The translations under genes were made by a program, and so were the position numbers. Below, one piece after another: positions 24,453 through 34,066 of a stretch of DNA of 40,549 nucleotides; position 1 is the first letter of the stretch, and every line of letters begins with the position of its first letter. Below the pieces are notes generated by a model. It had not been told where the DNA came from and did no database searches. It was given only the letters and a program-made list of their open reading frames with translations. The DNA comes from an uncultured Eubacteriales bacterium (GTDB lineage: Bacteria; Bacillota; Clostridia; Oscillospirales; Acutalibacteraceae), in the NCBI GenBank assembly GCA_900315195.1, contig OMYD01000028.1, positions 1 to 40,549 on the forward strand. The letters run 5' to 3'.

Positions 24453-27400
24453 ATGAAATCTTTTTGCAAAAAAATGCTTTCACTGCGATTCCCTGTGGCA
24501 GTACTTGTACTGCTGATCGCTTTAGGCGTCACTTTTACCGTTTTTGCGGTTACTGTTGACCCTGACGAATTGCAGCCTGTAGGAAGCGCTGACGGCTTTA
24601 ACATCACGTTTTCCGTTACATTTGAAGGCAATGTTGAAAACAAAACCCAGACCCTGACGTTCTTCGGTGAATCGTCTGATCAAGACGGTACTAATTCCGC
24701 AACCGACCTAGCATGGACAGCAGAGAATAACTATTCCACCACAAGGCATTACTCGGGTGATGTTACATCCTGTGTTATCGACGTCAAAAACAGAGCTGAC
24801 GTCATGTTTAAAGAAAACAACACCGATTTAAAAATAACCGAAAGCAACGGTAACGGTTATTCCTCCCAGTTCTGCGATAACTATTCGGATGTTGTCAAAA
24901 CCTCTCAGGTAAACAATCATTCCTATCTTGTAATCAAAAATTTACAGCAAAAGGATTTGTTAATAACTCTGCATTACCGTAAAACCGAGTCTATTACAAA
25001 CGGTTACGCAATTACCGTTATTCCTAAGGGCGAATACGGCCCTTATGCCGATGACGGCAGTGCTGAAAGATACCAGGGCACTTATTTCTATCATAATTAC
25101 TATTATCTTGACTCAAACAGAAAGCCGTATAACACTACTTATACCGATTATTACTACTCCAAATACGGATTTGTAAAGTCCGCGTATTACTCCGATGCTG
25201 CTGATACTTATTTAGGTGTTAAGCCCAGACTTTCGTTTGACAGAAGCTATTTGTCTAATATATCGGACATCATCATGTATTACAGCGATGACGATTCTAA
25301 AACAAACCTTCTGACAGCTGATGAAATAACAATGTTCAAGGGTTATGACAATATCTCTGACATAGTCAGGATTAACGAACAGGAAATCGACTTGAGCACC
25401 CGTTATCAGGCGGGCAGAAACTTTACTTTTGAAGTTACATATCAAAAGAATGCTTTTCGCAATGTTTATTCAAATATTTCATTGCTGAATAATCATTCCA
25501 ACAACCCTTATATAAGCCTGGCAACCGATTCTACAAGCAATAAATATTTTGTCGGCAATATAGATGCTCCTACAAACTCAAAATCTCTTTATGAAAATCA
25601 TTTTAACAAAAACTATGGTCCCGCTCTGCTTCAAGAGGCGGATACCATTAAAATAACGCTGCCTTATGATAATTTTGATTTGCTTGATACCGCTAACCTT
25701 GTATGCTACAAGCGCAATGCCGACGGTACCAAGGGAGCGCAGCTTAACTGCACTCTTACATCAACCCGTACCGGAAACGGCAAAAAGGGCGATACATATA
25801 CCGTTACCGGTATTCAGAATCAGGGAGATATTTTGATTGAGGCGGAGCTTTTCCATCCACAAACCAATATGCGCCTTGTCAATGTCGGACTGCATCCGGG
25901 AAGGCTGGATCTTTTATCCGTCGATACAAACGTTGCTCCTAATCCGGGAAATTATTCTTCTGATTATACAAATATAACAGAATCAGCAAAAAATTATTCT
26001 AGTTTTTACACTGACGGTACATATAAATTAGTTTACAGCGACCAGGCTTTAGCTTCAAAAATCAGCAGCATAGAATATACATACGTTACAAGAGACGGCG
26101 TAACTCACACAGATACGGTAAGCAGTGACGGTACCGCGTTGAATCCCGATGTTCTATGGAAGGTAAATGACGGTGAATACCGCTTTACCGTTCCTATAAT
26201 GCAGAACAGCAACACCAATCCTAATACCGGTAATGTCTACGAAAAGATGATTACCGTTCATTATGAGGACTTGGCTCCTGCCGACGGATACTACAGATAT
26301 ACTGCCGAGTTTGAGGAAAAGGACAAAGGAAGCGTATATATTTCCGGTTCGTCGTCACCTAATCACGCTTCGACAGAAGCGCCGGTAATTACCAGTGAAA
26401 CAAGCGGCGGCGGAACTACTTCCAGCTACAACTCAAGCCTTTCGCTTTCAGACACCGTAGACCTAAATAACACCAAGGCTTATTATCTGCGCGCCGGAAA
26501 GACATATAAGATTTACGATAGTTATACCCGTTACCGCAGGCAGCGTCTTGAAAGGTTAAGCTTTACAATTTATGAAATAGACGCTGACGGAAATGTTAAG
26601 ACTGACGGAGAAGGCAATCCCGTTACCGTAACGCTTAATTCCGAGGTGACCCAGAACACAAGCTACGCCCAAACATGGGAATTTACCATGCCGCAGAGCA
26701 ACATCAAGGTTGTTCCCATTTACAAAGATCACTTGCATGCTATAAAGGTGCAGTATAATTCCGCGCGCGGCGGTTATTCACTGACTGCGGACCAAACCAA
26801 GGTAGGCAATATCGAATACGGTTCGTTCTATCAGGCGTCTCCAGCATATAATTACTATACCTATGAAAGCTATTATAACGTAAACTATTCTACAAGCTAT
26901 TACACCATTAATGACGGCAGAACAATGAGGCTAACCGCTACTCCGAACGGTTCATATGAGGTAATAGGTATAAAGGCTTATGTCGTTGATGAGAACAGAA
27001 TCAGAGCTCTGAGTGATATGACCGACCTTGTTACGGATTCCGACGGCTATGTAACAGGCAGCTACACCGAGGTTGAAAACCTTGTATTCACTCCCGTAGA
27101 AGGAATGGATAATACATATGACATTCAGCTTCGCGGCGGCGTCGGCAACGACCAGACGTATGAGGTTTCAACAAAGTCCTTCATAATCTACATCCAGTTT
27201 GGCGTAAACGCCACCTTCGCTCCCGTTAAATTTACTCTGGATACTCCGCTTTCGACTGATAATCTTGTTCCTGCTGTACAGCTTTTAGGCGCAATTAAGG
27301 ACAACAGCAACGGCAAGGTTCAGGCGGTTTATCATGATGACAAAAATAGAATCACCACAGGCGACGGGTTAGAGGCAGATGTTGAAACACCGCTGACAGT

Positions 27401-30400
27401 TAAAATGGGTATGAAGGCGTCAAGCTCTATTTCGTCCTACGCCTATAAGAGCTCAAAATTTGTCTATACAAACTTCCTGTACACCGTTAATAACGCGACA
27501 ACAGGTGATAAATTGTTCTCGTTCCGCTATTATCTCGGAAATTCACAAACAGGGGAAACCGAGGATAGCCACACTACATTTGTAGACGGCGATCAAACGC
27601 TATATAATCAGATAATGAGGCAAAAGCCTGTTGCTGAATACGGCTACAGTTCATCCGCAAGCAACCCCGATTATTCCGAGTATAAGCAAGCGGTTACCAC
27701 TACGTTTGTAATGGATTTGCCTGATTACGGTCTTGATATTCACATGAGTATTGCCGATACCTATACTCCTATTATCGTCAACCAGTACATTGTAGGCTCA
27801 GACGGCAGCGTTACTCCCGTTCCTGATACCGGAGAATTTACCGTTGATGTTGAGAAATACGCGTCTTCAACTAACACAGACGCTTACCGTCAAAAGTTCT
27901 TTACAATCTCATTCCCGCCCAACTATAGCACGCTTATGGGGGAAAACAGTAACTTCGTAAGCAGTTACACGGTAGACTCACCTTCCGATACACGCTGGAT
28001 GCTGACCGAAAGCACCAACACGGGCGCGTATATCAAGCCAACTCCAAAGGAAGGATATATGCTTTCAGGCGTAACTGCGGTTCCGCTCAACCGCGACGGC
28101 ACAGCGCTTGATATTGATACTTACGGTGCAAACAACGCAAAAACACTGAGTTATTCTTCATACTTTGATTCATCGGCAAATAAGATGTGCTACCGCTTCT
28201 ATCAGGATTCAGGCTCATACTCCAACTGCTATTCACGTTCTCAGCAAATGCAGGTTAACGTTTACTATGCCGAGGAAAGCACTCTTACGGTTTATCAGCA
28301 TACAGCGTCACAGACCGACCAGAGTGACTCAAGCAACAAGCTTGAAACGATTACCGTTTCAGCGTATGAATCCCCTGAAAACAGCGCGACTTCAAATGTT
28401 TTCATCAAAAACGGAAGAATATTTGACAGCCCCACACTCTATACTTACGGCAAGCAGGTTTCAGTGTATTACGGTACATATGAAAATAATTTTTCCGTAA
28501 AGGCAGATGATACCTATAAGTGGAACTGTTCAACAGGCGTCAATCAGGGATATAAGCTGCAATTTAATGTGCAAACTTTCGGCAGCAACAGAATTAAGGC
28601 TGTTAAAGCTTATAAGGACGACGGAACAGAGCTGACTGTTAACTGCACATCCGGCAATGGTCACGCCGGCACAACAACCGTATATCAGATTGCAGAGGCG
28701 ACCGCTTTATGTGAAAATATCACCTTTGATATTGAATACGCTAAAGAGCAGTATCTCACCGTTGAAGTAAAGGAGCTCGGTCCATCCAACACTCTTATTG
28801 ATAACCGCTACGATTATACAAAGGGCGAAGTTACCGTAACAGGCGAGCCGACAGACGGTTCAAGCGTGCTTCCGTTCTACAACGCTGAAGATACCCGAAT
28901 CAGCACTTTTAAAACCAAAACCACATATACTACGCTTGCCGAGTATAACACTAAGGTTACGGTTAATACCAACGTCGCCCCCGATAACGGATATGTTGTG
29001 GCTAATGTTTACGCGTATAACCTTGATGTAAATAACATTATAACCGGAAGTCCCCTGGAGCTACGCCCGATTTCGGTAGACAACAGCGCTTCCGCCGACG
29101 ATCCCGACGGCTACAACTATAAGCGTTGTGTGCTTAACGGACTTACTCCCGATACAAACGTAAAGATTACGGTTATTCTTGCCAAAACCTGCAGCCTCCG
29201 TGTCGCGGTTCATACCGCGAACGACGCGGGTTATTACGGCGACGGACTTAAGACAGGCGATCCCGCTTCATATGTAAACTTCAGCGCTACCAACGCAAAA
29301 ACCGGTCAGACCGGTAATAACGCCAAGTCTATCGTTACCGCTTACAGCGAGGGTAATTTCAACACAAGCTGGGCAACCGTTCACGACAATCCCTACTACA
29401 GAAACGTTAATGTTGTTCAGGGTTCGGATGTTAAAGGCTTTGTTCAGCTCCCCGTCAGCGGAGACTATATCGTAACAAAGATTGTTTACAAATATAAATC
29501 CGGCGGAGTAATGTCTACCCCGACCACCGATACCTCGGCAAGCGGATTGTATACGGTTACCGATGAAAAGACAAACAAGCAGTATCTGCGCTATAACTTC
29601 TCCGCTGCTACCAATCTTGATCCAAATAAGGAGCAGTACTATGTAGATGTCTATGTTGCTCCCGCAAAGTCAATTTTCAGTAAGCTCACTCTGGAAGACG
29701 GCAACGCTTACTCGGGAGCCAGCTGCGGCGACGTTTATGTAAACGGCGTAAATATTGAAGACCCGCAGGTTACAAAGCCGTTTACCCAAATTGTTCCTAA
29801 ACCCACTGCTAATTCCAATTCAAATCTGTTAAGCAATCGCTATAATGCTTTTAACAACAACAATTCTGACAATTATATAATGCAGCAAAAGTGTGTGCGC
29901 GACACCGAACTGACGCTTGACATTACACCAAAAACAAACCAGATTATTTCCCAGGTTAATGTCAATCTCGGCTCATGGGACGGACCCGCGGTTGAGCTTG
30001 AGGCAGGCGAGCAGAATCCGAGCACAAGAACTGTAACATATACGCTTAAGCAGGGTAATGAAAACTTCCGTATGCCCGCGCTCAACAACCTGTATATCCA
30101 CGTTGTGTTCGCGCCTGATTCAAATTCTACAATTAAGATGGATCTTCAGTATACCGATGATTTTACGAAATGGAAGCCTCTTACCGACGCCGCTTTCTCG
30201 GATACTTACGATCTGAAAATTGAAGCTTCAAATAACTCGCATATCTACAACAATGTAAGCTTCCTGAAAAACAATACCACCAACAATACTGACAATAAAC
30301 AAGACATCACCGACATGGCAGATGAGTACACGGTAAAAGCCGGTACAAACATCAAGGTTAAAGTTCAAAAAAAGGAAAACAATACAACACCGTGGTATTT

Positions 30401-33400
30401 TATAACGGACCGTTGGGTTTCCTATGAAACCGCAAACGGCGAAGTTTCCGATCCGGTAAGCCGCGGCGGCAATATCAACACCACCGAGCTGAGCAAAATC
30501 ATCAACTCAAATCAGACGGCTGTTTTCCACATGCGCTTTGTACCTGTGTCGAAGATTAAATTCACAGTTACAAACAACAACTTCTATCACAACCGTGCCT
30601 CAACAAAGTCCGAGGATATTCTGGGCAGCGGAATGTCAGACAGCAACATCTGTAAAATTATCGCAACAAACCCGCATGTTGACAAATACGCGCCGGCGGC
30701 AATGTTCCGTTATGAGGGCTCTTCACCCGTATGGCGCAATGACGATAGAGAACCCGGCAGCGAACTTATGATTGTTAAGGATACCTCGCTTGTATTCTCT
30801 GTTGATGAAACAACAATTCAACCGGGATATCACTATTCTTTAAAGCTTTTCAAAGATGATTATGAGGTCCCAAATGCCTTTGTCAAGGATACAAGCAGTA
30901 GCGGCGTTCAGAGCAACGGCAGAACCGTAAGCTTCTATAACATGCAGTACATAACCGAAGCTGACCATTACTACCATATTGAATTTACTTTTGACCGTAC
31001 CGAATACTTATCATACGTTGACGGCGCTTCGGTTAATATGTATATGGTATATACCGGACAAAACGTTACGGACGGCAGTCAAATCAATGTTTATGACAGC
31101 AATACCTATACCAACATGGTTCAGGTAAGAAATACAGGTCATTCAAGAAGCCACGACGAAAGATTGTCTGAGAGCTGGTCTAACATCGGAGGCAATACAT
31201 TCATAATTATTGAGGCGTTTGCCCCGAATACCGAGGTATATATCGGTGACCAGACAGACGACGCGTATTATGAGGATTATGCCGATCACGAAGGTTTAAA
31301 CCGTACCAGGCATGATATCAGGCAGACGCTCAGGGACAGCTATTTTGTTAAGCAGGTAGGAGGATATAACAGGTATTTCTACTGGTATCAGCTCAATCCC
31401 GATGATGTATACAGCTTTGACAATACGCACTTTACACACATAGAGTTCAAGCGCGACGTCAATCGTCCTGTTGTTGAGCCAAAGCCTGATCCGGATACTC
31501 CCGCCACAATAAAACTGGCGCAGTATAAGCGCGACGACCGCAACGAAATAGTTGAAGCTAACGAAGCTACCGACGGTACTGTTGTAATGAGCAACAAGAG
31601 TGGCAGAAAGCTGCTATTCGGCTCTGACGAGGTTGATTCAGTAGGACTCCCGATATTTACCTCGGCGAATACCGGAATCGGAAATCTGACATGTACCTCA
31701 TACGTTGACGAATACCTGACATTGACGGTAACGCCCGCTGCAAATCAGATTGTAAACAAGGTTGAAGTAATTGACCTTTCGGGTTATACTTACATCCTTT
31801 CACCCAGAACAAACAATAACGGTGTGTATACATATCAGTTCCAGGTTTTAAAAACCTATTATACGGTTAATGTTTATTATTCCGAGCCAAGGGTAACGGT
31901 TTCATTCAACAACGAAAACAACTCCACCAGCCAAGTTGCACGCGGTAAGGTTTATGTTGACTCGGTTGAAGGAACCCCGTTTATTGAGGAAACCCGTTAC
32001 ATGAACGCTTTCTATACCGACCGAGGCTCTGACAGACAGCTTATTATTGTTCCGAAAACCTATGATAACGCAGCGGGAGTAACAAAGTCCTATGAGCTTG
32101 ACGCCATTCTGTACGGCGATGCCCGCGATAATATGATGGCGATCGACCCGTCGCTTTACAGCCTGAGTGAGGAAACAGGAGTAATCACTATCTACCTCAA
32201 TGATATCCAGTCTGATATTGATGTGGATATCCGTCTCAGAAAGGAAGATGATCCCAAGACCTCGCGTCTTATCGTATCCCACTACATCATGATGGGCGAC
32301 GGCTACCAGCTCTGTGATGAGCTTTCTCACGGCGAGGTAACTGTAACGGCTCAGAATAACACAAAGACCGAAGCCGTTCAGCTTATCAACTCGGAAAATG
32401 AGAACGTTGACAGCCTGAGTCTTACTACACAGGGAACCGTAATAGGTTCGGCTTACGCTGATTCCTGCCTTAATTTCAATGTATTACCCCCGACAAACTA
32501 TAAGATCGCTTCGGTAAAGGGACGCTACGCGTCGACAGATACCGAGAATCAGTACAGCGAGTCACTGATATTCACAAAATCCGACGGTAATAACGGAAGC
32601 ACCGATTACGCGCTCACAAGCGATGCTCCCGACTCGGGTGTTATATATGTAGATGTTTACTACGACCTCTATCGTTATGACCTCGACTTCAACTTCACAG
32701 ACCGCTACGGTGAGGAAAAGACCTATCACGCATCCGGATCATTGACAATTCAGGAAGCCCAGAGCTTTATGGACAGTGAAGGAAAGCTTGTATTGTCCGA
32801 AGACTTCATAATGAGCAAAGCGCCTTACGAGAGCGTATTCTCATCAGATTTCAGATGGCTGGGCGACGCTGATCAAGGCATCGTAAGAGATGTAGACGAC
32901 AGCGGCAATCCCACAGCGGCGGTTTCCGACAGCCAGACTGACAAGCCCGTAGTAATTAACTACAAGACCAACGACGATGAAAATGCGCCATATAAGCGAG
33001 TAAGTGTACCGTACGGAAAAATCGTAAAGGTTGACAGCGAAGACGGAGAAGTATATAATAGCAGCGGCGATTATATCACGGCGGACGAAAAGGGCAGCGG
33101 CGGAAGCACCTTCAGCTACTGGAAGATTGAGAAGAAGGCTGAAAACGGCGGCGAAGGAATGCAGGAAATCGCAAGATGCTATAACCGCAAATTCAATTAT
33201 GCCGCGATGGGCAACTACACCATCACACCTGTATATGAAGGCTGGCAGACGGTAACGGAAGAACCTACATCCGCGGCAATCAGCCTGCTTGAGTACACCA
33301 GAAACCAGTGGACAGATGAAACCGGTGAAAAGACCGCGGCTACCGACAGACTATACGCAGATTTTGAGCTTTCGTTCCGAGATAACGGAAAGCTTATCAA

Positions 33401-33830
33401 CAGTGAGGATTGGGGAGATAACAACCCCTACACCTGCGGCGTAGTATTTGAGGTATGCGATAAGCTCAGCGAAGAAGAGGCAATGAGTTTCAGTGATAAT
33501 CAGCAGAACATCACCTTTGATACGAATCTTGATAACCTCAAGACGGCAATCAAGGGTAACGGAACAAAATGTGACGGCAGATCGCTGATATTCCAGCAGA
33601 TAGATAAAACCAAGCTGACCAATAAAAACCGTCTTGAATTGTTCCAGGGCTTTGGAAACACAACAAAGAAGAACCCTGAAACAGGAGAAACCGAATTAAA
33701 CAACGCGCTGTATGTAATCAAAGTATATTCGTATATGATGAAAGAGGGCAGCGACGAAGTAGTGCTGAGTCAGCCGGTATATATCAATCTGTATGATATA
33801 GCAACAGCCGAATACAGCTTCAACGGATAA
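24453..33830 (+). CDS. Giant exported repeat protein (3125 residues), function unknown
   Basis: The N-terminus (residues 1-33) is a signal peptide or membrane anchor (FPVAVLVLLIALGVTFTVFA). The rest is a Tyr/Asn/Ser/Thr-rich beta-type extracellular protein. Diverged modules recur about every 150 residues. Each ends in a beta strand such as VNVYYAEESTLTV, FDIEYAKEQYLTV, ITVILAKTCSLRV, VDVYVAPAKS, IHVVFAPDSN or VNVYYSEPRVTV. I place these junctions near residues 168, 322, 459, 610, 746, 913, 1094, 1266, 1423, 1571, 1729, 1879, 2022, 2174, 2326, 2471, 2589 and 2729. They resemble bacterial Ig-like or InlB-B-type repeats, but I cannot name the family. The last ~200 residues look different. No LPxTG, C-terminal membrane segment, dockerin, cohesin or enzyme motif is seen. 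An adhesin or stalk is most likely. A 51-codon gene follows after 16 bases. Confidence 0.85.
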   Translation: MKSFCKKMLSLRFPVAVLVLLIALGVTFTVFAVTVDPDELQPVGSADGFNITFSVTFEGNVENKTQTLTFFGESSDQDGTNSATDLAWTAENNYSTTRHYSGDVTSCVIDVKNRADVMFKENNTDLKITESNGNGYSSQFCDNYSDVVKTSQVNNHSYLVIKNLQQKDLLITLHYRKTESITNGYAITVIPKGEYGPYADDGSAERYQGTYFYHNYYYLDSNRKPYNTTYTDYYYSKYGFVKSAYYSDAADTYLGVKPRLSFDRSYLSNISDIIMYYSDDDSKTNLLTADEITMFKGYDNISDIVRINEQEIDLSTRYQAGRNFTFEVTYQKNAFRNVYSNISLLNNHSNNPYISLATDSTSNKYFVGNIDAPTNSKSLYENHFNKNYGPALLQEADTIKITLPYDNFDLLDTANLVCYKRNADGTKGAQLNCTLTSTRTGNGKKGDTYTVTGIQNQGDILIEAELFHPQTNMRLVNVGLHPGRLDLLSVDTNVAPNPGNYSSDYTNITESAKNYSSFYTDGTYKLVYSDQALASKISSIEYTYVTRDGVTHTDTVSSDGTALNPDVLWKVNDGEYRFTVPIMQNSNTNPNTGNVYEKMITVHYEDLAPADGYYRYTAEFEEKDKGSVYISGSSSPNHASTEAPVITSETSGGGTTSSYNSSLSLSDTVDLNNTKAYYLRAGKTYKIYDSYTRYRRQRLERLSFTIYEIDADGNVKTDGEGNPVTVTLNSEVTQNTSYAQTWEFTMPQSNIKVVPIYKDHLHAIKVQYNSARGGYSLTADQTKVGNIEYGSFYQASPAYNYYTYESYYNVNYSTSYYTINDGRTMRLTATPNGSYEVIGIKAYVVDENRIRALSDMTDLVTDSDGYVTGSYTEVENLVFTPVEGMDNTYDIQLRGGVGNDQTYEVSTKSFIIYIQFGVNATFAPVKFTLDTPLSTDNLVPAVQLLGAIKDNSNGKVQAVYHDDKNRITTGDGLEADVETPLTVKMGMKASSSISSYAYKSSKFVYTNFLYTVNNATTGDKLFSFRYYLGNSQTGETEDSHTTFVDGDQTLYNQIMRQKPVAEYGYSSSASNPDYSEYKQAVTTTFVMDLPDYGLDIHMSIADTYTPIIVNQYIVGSDGSVTPVPDTGEFTVDVEKYASSTNTDAYRQKFFTISFPPNYSTLMGENSNFVSSYTVDSPSDTRWMLTESTNTGAYIKPTPKEGYMLSGVTAVPLNRDGTALDIDTYGANNAKTLSYSSYFDSSANKMCYRFYQDSGSYSNCYSRSQQMQVNVYYAEESTLTVYQHTASQTDQSDSSNKLETITVSAYESPENSATSNVFIKNGRIFDSPTLYTYGKQVSVYYGTYENNFSVKADDTYKWNCSTGVNQGYKLQFNVQTFGSNRIKAVKAYKDDGTELTVNCTSGNGHAGTTTVYQIAEATALCENITFDIEYAKEQYLTVEVKELGPSNTLIDNRYDYTKGEVTVTGEPTDGSSVLPFYNAEDTRISTFKTKTTYTTLAEYNTKVTVNTNVAPDNGYVVANVYAYNLDVNNIITGSPLELRPISVDNSASADDPDGYNYKRCVLNGLTPDTNVKITVILAKTCSLRVAVHTANDAGYYGDGLKTGDPASYVNFSATNAKTGQTGNNAKSIVTAYSEGNFNTSWATVHDNPYYRNVNVVQGSDVKGFVQLPVSGDYIVTKIVYKYKSGGVMSTPTTDTSASGLYTVTDEKTNKQYLRYNFSAATNLDPNKEQYYVDVYVAPAKSIFSKLTLEDGNAYSGASCGDVYVNGVNIEDPQVTKPFTQIVPKPTANSNSNLLSNRYNAFNNNNSDNYIMQQKCVRDTELTLDITPKTNQIISQVNVNLGSWDGPAVELEAGEQNPSTRTVTYTLKQGNENFRMPALNNLYIHVVFAPDSNSTIKMDLQYTDDFTKWKPLTDAAFSDTYDLKIEASNNSHIYNNVSFLKNNTTNNTDNKQDITDMADEYTVKAGTNIKVKVQKKENNTTPWYFITDRWVSYETANGEVSDPVSRGGNINTTELSKIINSNQTAVFHMRFVPVSKIKFTVTNNNFYHNRASTKSEDILGSGMSDSNICKIIATNPHVDKYAPAAMFRYEGSSPVWRNDDREPGSELMIVKDTSLVFSVDETTIQPGYHYSLKLFKDDYEVPNAFVKDTSSSGVQSNGRTVSFYNMQYITEADHYYHIEFTFDRTEYLSYVDGASVNMYMVYTGQNVTDGSQINVYDSNTYTNMVQVRNTGHSRSHDERLSESWSNIGGNTFIIIEAFAPNTEVYIGDQTDDAYYEDYADHEGLNRTRHDIRQTLRDSYFVKQVGGYNRYFYWYQLNPDDVYSFDNTHFTHIEFKRDVNRPVVEPKPDPDTPATIKLAQYKRDDRNEIVEANEATDGTVVMSNKSGRKLLFGSDEVDSVGLPIFTSANTGIGNLTCTSYVDEYLTLTVTPAANQIVNKVEVIDLSGYTYILSPRTNNNGVYTYQFQVLKTYYTVNVYYSEPRVTVSFNNENNSTSQVARGKVYVDSVEGTPFIEETRYMNAFYTDRGSDRQLIIVPKTYDNAAGVTKSYELDAILYGDARDNMMAIDPSLYSLSEETGVITIYLNDIQSDIDVDIRLRKEDDPKTSRLIVSHYIMMGDGYQLCDELSHGEVTVTAQNNTKTEAVQLINSENENVDSLSLTTQGTVIGSAYADSCLNFNVLPPTNYKIASVKGRYASTDTENQYSESLIFTKSDGNNGSTDYALTSDAPDSGVIYVDVYYDLYRYDLDFNFTDRYGEEKTYHASGSLTIQEAQSFMDSEGKLVLSEDFIMSKAPYESVFSSDFRWLGDADQGIVRDVDDSGNPTAAVSDSQTDKPVVINYKTNDDENAPYKRVSVPYGKIVKVDSEDGEVYNSSGDYITADEKGSGGSTFSYWKIEKKAENGGEGMQEIARCYNRKFNYAAMGNYTITPVYEGWQTVTEEPTSAAISLLEYTRNQWTDETGEKTAATDRLYADFELSFRDNGKLINSEDWGDNNPYTCGVVFEVCDKLSEEEAMSFSDNQQNITFDTNLDNLKTAIKGNGTKCDGRSLIFQQIDKTKLTNKNRLELFQGFGNTTKKNPETGETELNNALYVIKVYSYMMKEGSDEVVLSQPVYINLYDIATAEYSFNG

Positions 33831-33846
33831 TAAAGGGGTGTTAAAA

Positions 33847-34002
33847 ATGAAAAAAAAATACCTAACTCCCGAGCTTGATATTTACAGAATGCATTTTGGA
33901 AATATGCTTGAGGAAACATTAAACGACCCACTTATTAACGGAAGCGGCGATGAGAACACCGGTTCGCAAGGCGGCGAATTTGACGGCGACTTAGGCGGAT
34001 AA
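33847..34002 (+). CDS. 51-residue peptide gene, unknown function
   Basis: The peptide starts MKKKYLTPELDIYRMHFGNM, continues with an acidic stretch (LEETLNDPLINGSGDEN) and ends in a Gly/Asp-rich tail (GGEFDGDLGG). AAAGGGGTG lies just upstream of the ATG, and it begins 16 bases after the stop of the giant gene with no terminator between, so it is almost certainly translated from the same message. It has no signal peptide. I have an impression of similar short 'YxxPE...' peptides in other gut Firmicutes but cannot name a family. It could be a small partner or chaperone of the giant protein, a modified-peptide precursor, or a regulatory peptide. Coding is well supported, function not. Confidence 0.7.
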   Translation: MKKKYLTPELDIYRMHFGNMLEETLNDPLINGSGDENTGSQGGEFDGDLGG

Positions 34003-34012
34003 TAAATAATCG

Positions 34013-34050
34013 GCAGGGAGCTGCTGCAATACGCGGCTCTCTGCTGTTGT
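34013..34050 (+). terminator. Possible weak terminator after the 51-residue gene
   Basis: GCAGGGAGC (34013-34021) pairs with GCTCTCTGC (34036-34044) around a 14-base loop, followed by TGTTGTT instead of a pure T run. It may only partly separate the giant-gene transcript from the LRR gene 22 bases further on. Confidence 0.5.
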
Positions 34051-34066
34051 TAGAAAGGCAAACGAC

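Noticed and set aside
24453-33830. Scaffoldin (cohesin-bearing) nature of the giant protein
   Set aside because: No cohesin signature, dockerin or sortase motif is visible in the translation, and the ~150-residue units do not read like cohesins.
33847-34002. A bacteriocin or RiPP cluster at the 51-residue gene
   Set aside because: No modifying enzyme, protease or exporter is encoded nearby, so the peptide is left as unknown.
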